The notes under the pieces were generated by a model. That model saw only the letters and a program-made list of their open reading frames with translations, was not told the DNA's origin and ran no database searches. From Catenibacillus sp964565805 (GTDB lineage: Bacteria; Bacillota; Clostridia; Lachnospirales; Lachnospiraceae), in NCBI GenBank assembly GCA_964565805.1, contig CAZMGH010000052.1, positions 1 to 14,087 on the forward strand: a stretch of 14,087 bases of DNA. Direction: 5' to 3'. A program made the translations under genes and the position numbers. Below are positions 1-7,012 of this stretch, piece by piece (the first letter of the stretch is position 1; the number at the start of each line of letters is the position of its first letter).

Positions 1-1
1 G

Positions 2-136
2 CCGGAGACAGTGCTGAGTTACATCAAGGCCTGCACCGACGCCTTTCTGTTCTATCAGGTGAAGCGGCAGGACTTACAGGGCAAGAAGATACTCACCGTC
101 AAAGAAAAATATTATGTAAGGTTGTTACCACAATGA
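2..136 (+). pseudogene. 3' remnant of a DUF4143-type ATP-binding protein, truncated
   Basis: An open frame enters from the left edge and encodes 44 residues ending at TGA 134-136. The segment ETVLSYIKACTDAFLFYQ followed by KRQDLQGKKILTVKEKYYV resembles, from memory, the region after the ATPase core in AAA-type ATP-binding proteins with a DUF4143 C-terminal part. Those proteins continue for well over 100 residues after EKYY; here the frame ends seven codons later with RLLPQ, which does not fit the family. The break near position 117-120 therefore looks like a rearrangement junction or frameshift, and the bases after it show no continuation in any frame. The family assignment is from recall only. 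The part upstream of the window may be intact or equally decayed. Confidence 0.5.
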
Positions 137-147
137 TAGAGTTTTTG

Positions 148-176
148 TTGCCGTGGAGGGTATCCTAAGATATAAT
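148..176 (+). promoter_or_regulatory. Sigma-A-type promoter for the glycerate kinase gene
   Basis: A perfect -10 box TATAAT lies at 171-176. It is preceded by TTGCCG at 148-153 (four of six matches to TTGACA) at a 17-bp spacing. Transcription would begin near 183, after the in-frame ATG at 175, so that ATG cannot be the translation start from this promoter. This supports the ATG at 235. Confidence 0.6.
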
Positions 177-234
177 GGTCGCAGGGGCGCCCTCTGAATT
201 TATATTTATATGGGAAAAACGGGGAGGAAGAAAG

Positions 235-1425
235 ATGAAAGTAGTAACGGCAATGGATTCCTTTAAGGGGAGCCTGAGCTCAGTTGAAGCAGGAAAAGCT
301 GCCCGGGAAGGAATCCTGAAAGTATGTTCGGCTGAAGTGGTCATAAAACCACTGGCGGACGGCGGAGAAGGTACGACTGAAAGTCTGGTAGAGGGACTGG
401 GAGGAACTTATCACAACATACTTGTCACCGGTCCGGATGGAAAAAAAGTAGAAGCAAAATACGGCGTTCTGCCGGATGGAGAAACGATTGTTATGGAGAT
501 GGCGCAGGCGGCCGGGATTACCCTGATCGATCCTGAGAAGCTTGATCCGTGGACTGCGACCACCTTTGGTGTGGGTGAAATGATCCGGGATGCAGTACAA
601 AACGGTGGCCGGAAATTTATCATCGGGATCGGGGGAAGCGCGACGACGGACGGAGGCGTCGGGATGCTTCAGGCGCTGGGGTATCGTTTCTATGATATGA
701 AAAACCGGCAGATTTCAGAAGGTATCCAGGAACTGGATCAGATTGAAAGGATAGACGCTTCCCATGTTATGCCTGAATTGCAGGACTGTTTTTTTCAGAT
801 TGCATGTGACGTAAAAAATCCATTGTACGGAAAAAATGGCGCGGTCTATATATATGGTCCCCAGAAAGGTGTAAAAGAAGAGGAAAAACAAGTCCTGGAT
901 GACAAGATGAAACATTACGCTGAAAAAACGCGGGAATACTTTGATAAAGACCACAGTCAGGAAGAGGGAGCGGGCGCTGCCGGAGGGCTTGGATTCGCGT
1001 TTATCAGCTATCTGCCCAATGTAATACTTCGTTCCGGTATTGATATTATTATGGAAGCCGTTCGTCTGGAAGATGAAATACGCGATGCGGATATTGTTAT
1101 TACCGGAGAAGGACGGCTGGATCATCAGACTGCCATGGGAAAGGTCCCGGCAGGCGTTGCCAGGCTGGCAAAAAAATATGGTAAGAAAGTCATTGCGTTT
1201 GCCGGAAGTGTGACGGATGACGCGGGGGTATGCAATTCTGCGGGGATTGACGCGTTTTTCCCGATAATAAGGGGAATTACGACGCTGGAGGAGGCAATGG
1301 ATCCTAAAAGAGCCCGACAGAATATGCGTCTGACTGCGGAGCAGGTGTTCCGTTTGATCTGCAAGGATCGTTGCGCTTTTGACAATCCTTACGATGAAAT
1401 GGGCGACAGTAAAGCTGGCTCTTAA
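235..1425 (+). CDS. Glycerate kinase (GarK/GlxK family)
   Basis: This 396-residue cytoplasmic enzyme is predicted to phosphorylate D-glycerate with ATP, feeding phosphoglycerate into lower glycolysis. It opens with MKVVTAMDSFKGSLSS, the family N-terminal signature (D-S-F-K-G-S), followed by PLADGGEGT. The central GGSATTDGGVGMLQALG stretch and the late ITGEGRLDHQT and GKVPAGVA motifs are also characteristic. Length is normal for the family (about 370-400). The start at 235 is preferred over an in-frame ATG at 175: GGAGG at 223-227 sits seven bases upstream, residue 1 aligns with family starts, and the promoter at 148-176 would begin transcription downstream of 175. The tail beyond about residue 375 is polar and not conserved. 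The gene stands alone between a broken ATPase tail and a glycosyltransferase. The product is probably 2-phosphoglycerate as in GarK relatives, but the regiochemistry cannot be read here. Confidence 0.93.
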   Translation: MKVVTAMDSFKGSLSSVEAGKAAREGILKVCSAEVVIKPLADGGEGTTESLVEGLGGTYHNILVTGPDGKKVEAKYGVLPDGETIVMEMAQAAGITLIDPEKLDPWTATTFGVGEMIRDAVQNGGRKFIIGIGGSATTDGGVGMLQALGYRFYDMKNRQISEGIQELDQIERIDASHVMPELQDCFFQIACDVKNPLYGKNGAVYIYGPQKGVKEEEKQVLDDKMKHYAEKTREYFDKDHSQEEGAGAAGGLGFAFISYLPNVILRSGIDIIMEAVRLEDEIRDADIVITGEGRLDHQTAMGKVPAGVARLAKKYGKKVIAFAGSVTDDAGVCNSAGIDAFFPIIRGITTLEEAMDPKRARQNMRLTAEQVFRLICKDRCAFDNPYDEMGDSKAGS

Positions 1426-1630
1426 CAGGGTTTTATCGTTTGCGGTTACAGGAGTGATAATAAATAATAAAGTGATAATAAAGATAAAAAATCATGGACT
1501 TTGGGATTGACATAGGTGAAAAGAAATTATAAGATTTTATATAGAACAACCAATTTTTCTTCGAGTTTTTGCGCGGATATAGGCATATTGATGAGAACAA
1601 AAATTGGAATTTAATTTGGAGGTATTTATT
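1426..1630 (+). promoter_or_regulatory. AT-rich leader of the glycosyltransferase gene, with promoter elements and repeats
   Basis: A consensus -35 box TTGACA lies at 1507-1512. The best -10 is TATAAG at 1528-1533, but the spacer is only 15 bp; TAAGAT at 1530-1535 gives 17 bp with a poorer match. Upstream, AGTGATAATAAA occurs twice (1453-1464 and 1471-1482), an 18-bp-period direct repeat that could bind a regulator or be chance AT-rich sequence. Downstream, CCAATTTTT (1550-1558) and AAAAATTGG (1599-1607) form a 9-bp inverted repeat around a 40-nt loop in the expected 5' UTR. The ribosome site GGAGGT is at 1618-1623. No convincing terminator for the upstream gene was seen. Confidence 0.45.
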
Positions 1631-2830
1631 ATGCACATTTCTTTTGTAACTCTGGGAGCTTTTGGTCATATTAACCCAACGCTGGCATTAGTAACGGAAT
1701 TGATTAAAAGGGGTGTTCGGGTAACTTACTTTAGTCCTGAAGCTTTTCGTGACATTGTTGAACCTACCGGCGCAACGTTTGTTCCTGTGCCTTCATGGAT
1801 GGCGGAAAATGACAAGCACAACGAAGGAGGCGGTGAAGAAAATCAGCAGGATGATGGCGGTGTGGCTGCAGTGGTGCCGTTCCTTTTCTTAAAAGAAGCA
1901 GGCGCTTACATTGATACTGTGCTGGATACCCTTAAAGAGGATAAGCCGGATGCCATTGTTCACGATTTTGCCGGCATTGCCGGGACTATGGCTGCGGACA
2001 TTCTCAAAGTGCCTAATGTTATGCTCTATACCAGCTATCCGTCAAATGACACCTACTCTGTAGCTGCCGGATTTGAAACTGTTTCAGAAGATCATCCGAT
2101 GCGCCAGGCTTTTGCGGCTCTTGCCAAAGAATATGCGGATAAATACGGCTGCCGCCGGATGACCGTAAAAGAGATTTTTGACGGTCAGGGCGATCTTAAT
2201 CTTGTAATGATGCAGAAAAAGCTTGTGCCTAACTATGAAAGCTTTGACGATAAGTTTGTATTTACCGGCGTGCAGATCGGCAAGCGGACGGCATTTGGCA
2301 GCTGGAAGGCTCCGGATAACGGCAAGCCTCTTCTCTATTCTTCGCTTGGAACAGCATTTAATAACTGGCCGGAATATTATACTATTCTTTTTGATGCTGT
2401 CCGGGATCTGGACATTAACGTTTTTGCGGCTTTAGGCGCTATTGATCCGGAGAGTCTTAAGGATATTCCTGCCAATGTGGAAGTGGGACAGATGGTACCT
2501 CAGCTGGATATTTTGTCTCAGGCATCGGTATTTATTACCCATGGGGGAATGGGCGGTACCGGCGAAGCGATTTATTATGGCGTACCTATGATCGCCATTC
2601 CTCAGATGGAGGAGCAGGCCATTACAGCCCGTCAGATCGAAAAGCTTGGTCTGGGCTGCGCTTTCCTGGATAAGAATAAGATCACTTCCCAAAGTCTGAA
2701 GGAGGCCATCGTTAAACTGCTCACAGATCCTTCCTATAAGAGAACCGTTGATGAGTTCAGCCAGGATATGCGTCAGTTAGGAGGCGCAACAGCTTCTGCG
2801 GAAGCGCTGATCAAGTTTTTGGATAAGTAA
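1631..2830 (+). CDS. MGT-family (GT1) UDP/NDP-sugar glycosyltransferase
   Basis: A 399-residue GT-B-fold enzyme related to macrolide glycosyltransferases, which move a sugar from a nucleotide donor to a small lipophilic acceptor. The N-terminal domain starts HISFVTLGAFGHINPT; His13 in the G-H-I-N-P motif is at the position of the GT1 catalytic base. The donor-binding domain has YSSLGT near residue 236-241 and the PSPG-like stretch VFITHGGMGGTGEA, then YYGVPMIAIPQMEEQ (about 300-330). The canonical THGGMNS reads THGGMGG, an unusual substitution next to the nucleotide-binding loop. An acidic, glycine-rich insert (about residues 60-80) follows the first subdomain. The start at 1631 is set by GGAGGT seven bases upstream. 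There is no signal peptide or membrane segment, so the enzyme is cytoplasmic. It may inactivate xenobiotics or modify plant phenolics; the acceptor is unknown. Confidence 0.88.
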   Translation: MHISFVTLGAFGHINPTLALVTELIKRGVRVTYFSPEAFRDIVEPTGATFVPVPSWMAENDKHNEGGGEENQQDDGGVAAVVPFLFLKEAGAYIDTVLDTLKEDKPDAIVHDFAGIAGTMAADILKVPNVMLYTSYPSNDTYSVAAGFETVSEDHPMRQAFAALAKEYADKYGCRRMTVKEIFDGQGDLNLVMMQKKLVPNYESFDDKFVFTGVQIGKRTAFGSWKAPDNGKPLLYSSLGTAFNNWPEYYTILFDAVRDLDINVFAALGAIDPESLKDIPANVEVGQMVPQLDILSQASVFITHGGMGGTGEAIYYGVPMIAIPQMEEQAITARQIEKLGLGCAFLDKNKITSQSLKEAIVKLLTDPSYKRTVDEFSQDMRQLGGATASAEALIKFLDK

Positions 2831-2868
2831 GAATAAGTAAGGCTATAGATAATTTCGACCAGAATCAG

Positions 2869-2908
2869 TTCAGCCAGGCGTCGCAGTATATGCGCTGACC
2901 TGGCTGAA
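2869..2908 (+). terminator. Strong hairpin after the glycosyltransferase gene
   Basis: TTCAGCCAGG (2869-2878) and CCTGGCTGAA (2899-2908) form a perfect 10-bp stem. The 20-nt loop can close again through CGCA/TGCG. The trailing T-tract is short (TTTGTT), so it is either a weak intrinsic terminator or a structured element in the leader of the molybdoenzyme operon, whose first ATG is 112 bases downstream. Confidence 0.5.
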
Positions 2909-2915
2909 TTTGTTG

Positions 2916-2974
2916 GATGATACGTTCGGCAAGAGAACGGCGCTGCCGTGAGCCTGTCAGAATATCGCATCGGA
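2916..2974 (+). repeat. Dispersed hairpin-forming repeat, copy 1 (left of the Mo cassette)
   Basis: About 59 bp that recur in the same orientation at 9515-9573. A central ACGGC-GCT-GCCGT hairpin (2937-2949) is identical in both copies. An outer stem pairs TTCGGCA (2925-2931) with TGTCAGAA (2955-2962) through one G-U pair and one bulge, and GATA (2919-2922) with TATC (2963-2966). Read as protein, the copy gives YVRQENGAAVSLSEY and then continues to a stop at 3004 with no start codon. It may therefore be a structured intergenic repeat or a decayed coding fragment. It lies between the upstream hairpin and the first gene of the molybdoenzyme operon. Confidence 0.7.
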
Positions 2975-3019
2975 CAGAAGGAGATCCTGCGGATGATCGT
3001 CTGAATAAGGGAGGAAAAG

Positions 3020-5665
3020 ATGAAAATAGAAAAATTACAGGTTTATTTGCAGTCTATCCAGATTGAAGGTCTTCATGACGCGGTGAAGGACGTGCGTTTT
3101 TTTGACCGGACAACTCCGAGAGCTGTTAAACCGGACCTGGAGGAAAGGATTGTCAAAACGGCCTGCCGTGCATGTATTGCAAATTGCGGCGTGCTGGCTC
3201 ATGTGAAAAACGGACGTGTGGTGAAGTTGGAAGGAAATCCGGAGGACCCTATGAGTCGGGGGAAAATGTGCGCGAAAGGATTAGCCGGTATACAGGCGCT
3301 TTATAATCCAAACCGGAATAAATATCCCCTGGAACGTGTAGGGGAACGGGGAAGCGGTCAATGGAGACGGATTTCCTGGGATGAAGCCCTGACAAAGATT
3401 GCGGATCATTTAATGGAAACAAGAGAAAAGTACGGCGCTGAGGCGGTATTTTGCTCCACCGGCGGCGGAGGGAATCCGGAGATATGGAGCATTGCCCGAT
3501 TCTGTAATATTTTTGGAACCCCAAACTGGTTTGAACCAGGCTGTGCTCAGTGTTATCTGCCACGGGTATTGGCCTATACTATGATGTATGGAGGTGTGGA
3601 TCCCAGTATTGCGGATTCCAATGCCCTGGAGCTTTATTTTGATACGGACATTAAATGTCTGGTCATGTGGGGAACAGATCCATCCTATTCCTGCCCCTCC
3701 AGCGGCGGAAGAGCTGTGAATGAACTTCGGACAAAAGGTGTAAAGACTATTGTGATCGATCCCCGGTTTACTCCTGACGCGGCTAAGGCGGATATATGGC
3801 TGCCCATCCGTCCGGGGACGGATGTTGCGCTGCAGCTTTGCTGGATCCGGTATATTTTAGAGCATAAGCTGTATGATGAGGAATTTGTCATGCGGTGGAC
3901 GAATCTTCCTTATCTGGTGAATACTCGGACAAAGATGATGGTCCGGGGAAAGAAAAAGGGAAATACTCAGGAGCCGGACACCTATATGGTATGGGATAAA
4001 AAGACAGGTTCTATGCAGCCCCTGGAGTATCCGTGGAATGAAGAATTCGATGTGGAACTGGACGGGGAATATGAGATCCATGGAAAAGTATATAAAACAG
4101 GTTTCCGCCTGTTATGGGAGAGCGTTAGAGAGTGGACTTTGGAAAAGACTGCCAGTGTCTGCTGGCTAGATGCAGACCGGATCGAGAAAGCGATTCTTAT
4201 GTTTGCCAAAACACTGCCCAGCGGACTGGCCATTGGTGTAGCGACAGATCAGACCCCGAACTCGGTCCAGGCGGCTATGGCCGCCTGTATCATAGACTGT
4301 CTCGTTGGAAATGTGGAACGTCCGGGGGCGCTGCTGCAGCGGTTTCGCACAAGCGGTACTTTGAGGATGCCTAATTATCCGGTTCCCCAGGCGACAAAAA
4401 TGCTCCCAAAAGAGCAGCTGTTAAAGCGGCTGGGCGGCATTGAGCACAAGGGCCTTCATATCTGGTGGGCGGGACATCCTACCAGTATCTTTGATGCAGT
4501 TCTTACAGGAGAGCCCTATAAACCCCATATGTGGATCGACCGGTCCGGCAACAAGTTCGGGGTAGTGGCTGATGCGCAGAAAGTGGAACGCGTCGTTCAT
4601 GAGCTGGATTATATTGTTCATGTCTATATGTATCCTACATCATTTTCCGCATATGCGGATATTCTGATTCCCGCAGCGGAGTGGCTTGAGACAGACATGC
4701 TGGTGGAAACCTGCAATACGCTTGTGGCTAGACAGGCAGTGACCCATTTGTGGGAGGCATGCGATGAGACTTTGTTTTGGTCCAGACTGGCTAAAAAATG
4801 CGCTCAGATGGGACATGAGAACTGCCAGAAAGCTTTTGATCCGGAGTTTATGGGAGAGGATCTGGCATACTGGGATACAATGGATGAATTTTTTGACCAA
4901 TGTACCGGAAAAATCGGGATGACCTGGAAGGAAGTCAAAGAGAAAGCGCCTTTTGAATATTTGCCGTTAGATGAATGGAGATCTTATTATGTTTATAAAC
5001 AGACGGATGAAAACACAGGCAAGCCGAAAGGATTTCCTACGCCGTCAAAAAAGATAGAGCTGTATCTGGACAGCATGATCACTTTATCCCGGACCGGACA
5101 GCCGTTTGCAGCCTATGAGCTGCCGCCGGCGTCAAAAGACTATGCCCCGCTGCCTTATTATCTGGAGCCTATTGAGGGCCCCTATCATGATCCGGAGCTG
5201 GCTAAAGAATATCCTTTGATCATGACAAACGGAAGAGTTCCTTTTTATCATCATTCTACGCTGCGGAATGTGGCTGCCCTTCGGGAGTTGTATCCGGTTC
5301 CGGAGCTGTGGATCAACCCGGTGGACGCTCAAAAGTATGGGGTAGATCCGGGAGATTGGGTGTGGATCGCCTCTTTGCGGGGGAAAATCCGAGCCAGGGC
5401 ATATGTGACTGAAGGTATGCGCCCCGGAGCAGTGTGTATGGAGCGTTTTTGGAATCCGGAAACATTGAATACAAAGACCCACGGCTGGAAGGAAATGAAT
5501 GTTAATGTTCTTTCTAAAGCTTCCGCGCCCTTTAATGATGTGGTAGGTACATATACCCTCCGGGCTTTTCAGGTTAAGATATGGAAAGCCGAGGAAGGTG
5601 CGCCAGAGGGCGTGTGGACGAAACCGGAAGACTTTAAAACATGGCTGCCTATTGGCCACGGATAA
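3020..5665 (+). CDS. Molybdopterin (bis-MGD) oxidoreductase catalytic subunit, DMSO reductase family
   Basis: An 881-residue subunit with the whole family layout. An N-terminal [4Fe-4S] motif is formed by Cys49, Cys52, Cys56 and Cys84 (C-x2-C-x3-C-x27-C). Molybdopterin domains follow (VMWGTDPSYSCPSSGG, VIDPRFTPDAAKADIWLPI, PGTDVAL), and a C-terminal dinucleotide-binding domain begins near residue 735 (MTNGRVPFYHHSTLRN). Cys178, in a C-x2-P-R context, is the likely Mo/W ligand. From memory, C-x2-P-R and YDEEFVMRWTNLPYLV with a later YMVWD recall gut catechol dehydroxylases and acetylene hydratase-like enzymes more than nitrate or formate enzymes. The N-terminus has no twin-arginine signal, so it should be cytoplasmic. 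GGGAGG lies at 3009-3014 before the ATG. It is first in a tight run with a ferredoxin-like subunit, a TorD chaperone and MoeA. Substrate and metal (Mo or W) are unknown. Confidence 0.92.
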   Translation: MKIEKLQVYLQSIQIEGLHDAVKDVRFFDRTTPRAVKPDLEERIVKTACRACIANCGVLAHVKNGRVVKLEGNPEDPMSRGKMCAKGLAGIQALYNPNRNKYPLERVGERGSGQWRRISWDEALTKIADHLMETREKYGAEAVFCSTGGGGNPEIWSIARFCNIFGTPNWFEPGCAQCYLPRVLAYTMMYGGVDPSIADSNALELYFDTDIKCLVMWGTDPSYSCPSSGGRAVNELRTKGVKTIVIDPRFTPDAAKADIWLPIRPGTDVALQLCWIRYILEHKLYDEEFVMRWTNLPYLVNTRTKMMVRGKKKGNTQEPDTYMVWDKKTGSMQPLEYPWNEEFDVELDGEYEIHGKVYKTGFRLLWESVREWTLEKTASVCWLDADRIEKAILMFAKTLPSGLAIGVATDQTPNSVQAAMAACIIDCLVGNVERPGALLQRFRTSGTLRMPNYPVPQATKMLPKEQLLKRLGGIEHKGLHIWWAGHPTSIFDAVLTGEPYKPHMWIDRSGNKFGVVADAQKVERVVHELDYIVHVYMYPTSFSAYADILIPAAEWLETDMLVETCNTLVARQAVTHLWEACDETLFWSRLAKKCAQMGHENCQKAFDPEFMGEDLAYWDTMDEFFDQCTGKIGMTWKEVKEKAPFEYLPLDEWRSYYVYKQTDENTGKPKGFPTPSKKIELYLDSMITLSRTGQPFAAYELPPASKDYAPLPYYLEPIEGPYHDPELAKEYPLIMTNGRVPFYHHSTLRNVAALRELYPVPELWINPVDAQKYGVDPGDWVWIASLRGKIRARAYVTEGMRPGAVCMERFWNPETLNTKTHGWKEMNVNVLSKASAPFNDVVGTYTLRAFQVKIWKAEEGAPEGVWTKPEDFKTWLPIGHG

Positions 5666-5680
5666 GGAGAGATACGGAAG

Positions 5681-6298
5681 ATGAGACAGGATATTATTTT
5701 AGTAGAGCTGGATCGATGCATTGGCTGCTACGGCGGCTGTCAGGTGGCATGCAAGACAGAAAATGAAATTCCCCTGGGGCCTTCCCGGAGTAAGCTGTAT
5801 ACTATGGGGCCTGTGGGAAAATACCCGGATCTCCAAATGTACTTTATGCCGGTGATGTGCCAGCAGTGTGAAAATCCTTCCTGCGCAAAGGTCTGTCCGA
5901 CGGGAGCCTGCCGTAAAGGGGAGGCGGACGGGGTGATCTATATTGACCAGGATCTGTGTATCGGCTGCCGAAAATGTATGCGTGCCTGTCCTTACGAGTG
6001 TATTATTTTTGATAAAGAATGTCATCGGCCGGATAAATGCGATCTATGTATACAAAGACGGGAAAAAGGTGAAGTCCCGGCCTGTGTACAGAATTGTGCC
6101 GGCGGCGCGCTGCATTTTGGAGATATGAATGACCCGGACAGTGAAGTGTCCCGGCTGATCCGTGAAAACGAAGGACACGTTTATTCCCTGTGGGATGATC
6201 ATGGGAATAAGCCCTCAGGAAAGTTTATTTTGAAGAACTGCCAATGGATTGAAGAACTCCCATTTGAATTTGAAAAGAAACTAAGGGGGAATTTTTAA
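5681..6298 (+). CDS. Four-cluster [4Fe-4S] ferredoxin-like electron-transfer subunit (DmsB/NrfC-like)
   Basis: A 205-residue iron-sulfur protein with sixteen cysteines in four groups: 13/16/20/24, 60/63/68/72, 93/96/99/103 and 120/123/135/139. This is the DmsB/NrfC/PhsB pattern in which four [4Fe-4S] clusters carry electrons to or from the catalytic subunit. Extra cysteines at 77, 107 and 114 lie outside the four sets. It begins 15 bases after the catalytic subunit with AAGGAG at 5664-5669 and ends one base before the chaperone start, so the genes are almost certainly co-transcribed. No Tat signal, membrane helix or NrfD/DmsC partner is visible, so the heterodimer should be soluble and take electrons from a cytosolic donor or an anchor encoded elsewhere. 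The C-terminal segment after residue 145 is ordinary for the family. Confidence 0.92.
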   Translation: MRQDIILVELDRCIGCYGGCQVACKTENEIPLGPSRSKLYTMGPVGKYPDLQMYFMPVMCQQCENPSCAKVCPTGACRKGEADGVIYIDQDLCIGCRKCMRACPYECIIFDKECHRPDKCDLCIQRREKGEVPACVQNCAGGALHFGDMNDPDSEVSRLIRENEGHVYSLWDDHGNKPSGKFILKNCQWIEELPFEFEKKLRGNF

Positions 6299-6299
6299 G

Positions 6300-6953
6300 G
6301 TGAAAGCGGATCAGAATACAAAGCTTTTTATGGAAGCCAGAAAAGATATGTATCAATTTTTTTCCAGAATATTCATCCTGGAGGTAAATAAAGAGTTGTT
6401 TGATCGTATGAAACAGATGAAGTATCCTAAGGTTTCTCAAAATTCAGATTTTTCTGCCGGTTATGAAAAGCTGAAGGAATACTTTGATGCTCATGATGAT
6501 TCAGATGTTGTCAATCTGGAAGTGGACTATGCCCGGATTTTTCTGGCAGGAGGGGTTGCTCAGGGGCTGGCTGCATTTCCTTATGAATCTGTATATACGA
6601 ATAAAAAGCATCTGACGGATCAGGAGGCCGCCTGCGATGTGACTGTGCTGTATGGGGCAAAAGGACTGGCGGCAAGGGCGGATATGTACCGGATTCCTAA
6701 TGATCATATAGGACTGGAGTTTGAATATATGGCAATCCTTTGCCAGGAAGCCGCGGATGCGGCTCAAACCGGTGACGAGGCGCTTTTGGAGAAAAGTATA
6801 AAAGAACAGGAGTCTTTCTGCCGAGGGCACATGGAACCCTGGATGACCGCGCTTTGCGATGATGTGATCAAGTACGCCGGAACCGGCTTTTATCAGGCTA
6901 TAGGAATTTTGTGCCGGGGATTTGTCAGAGAAGAAATCCGTATGTTCATATAG
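6300..6953 (+). CDS. TorD/NarJ-family molybdoenzyme maturation chaperone
   Basis: A 217-residue, mostly helical protein. The diagnostic stretch LEVDYARIFLAGG followed by AAFPYESVY (about residues 73-99) matches the TorD/DmsD pattern E-x2-Y-x-R-L-F ... P-x-E-S-x-Y, and EFEYMAILC with later conserved helices fits too. Such chaperones bind their apo-enzyme and hold it for cofactor insertion. With no Tat signal on the neighbouring catalytic subunit, the role here is probably folding and Mo-cofactor loading rather than export proofreading. The start is a GTG at 6300, one base after the upstream stop, with AAGGGGG at 6283-6289. Length matches the family (about 200-220). Its position between structural and cofactor genes argues for a dedicated client. 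Confidence 0.87.
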   Translation: MKADQNTKLFMEARKDMYQFFSRIFILEVNKELFDRMKQMKYPKVSQNSDFSAGYEKLKEYFDAHDDSDVVNLEVDYARIFLAGGVAQGLAAFPYESVYTNKKHLTDQEAACDVTVLYGAKGLAARADMYRIPNDHIGLEFEYMAILCQEAADAAQTGDEALLEKSIKEQESFCRGHMEPWMTALCDDVIKYAGTGFYQAIGILCRGFVREEIRMFI

Positions 6954-7012
6954 GAAAAAGATGGAGAAAACAGTTTAAGGGAAACATCATATCCAGAGAG
7001 GATGACAGAACA

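Noticed and set aside
175..234. Upstream ATG extending the glycerate kinase by 20 residues
   Set aside because: The ATG overlaps the -10 box, lies upstream of the expected transcription start, and adds residues that the family lacks.
2831..3019. Moco (or tungsten cofactor) riboswitch in the molybdoenzyme leader
   Set aside because: The leader is structured, but I could not match the known core, and the second copy of its structured element is upstream of a promoter rather than in a leader. A covariance-model search would settle it.
5132..5659. A 175-codon minus-strand open frame inside the oxidoreductase gene
   Set aside because: It lies wholly opposite the conserved C-terminal molybdopterin-binding domain, with no initiation signal or family resemblance.
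6911..7012. Longer N-terminus for MoeA
   Set aside because: It would overlap the chaperone gene and adds a basic, non-family sequence; the ATG at 7013 has a ribosome site and the family N-terminus.
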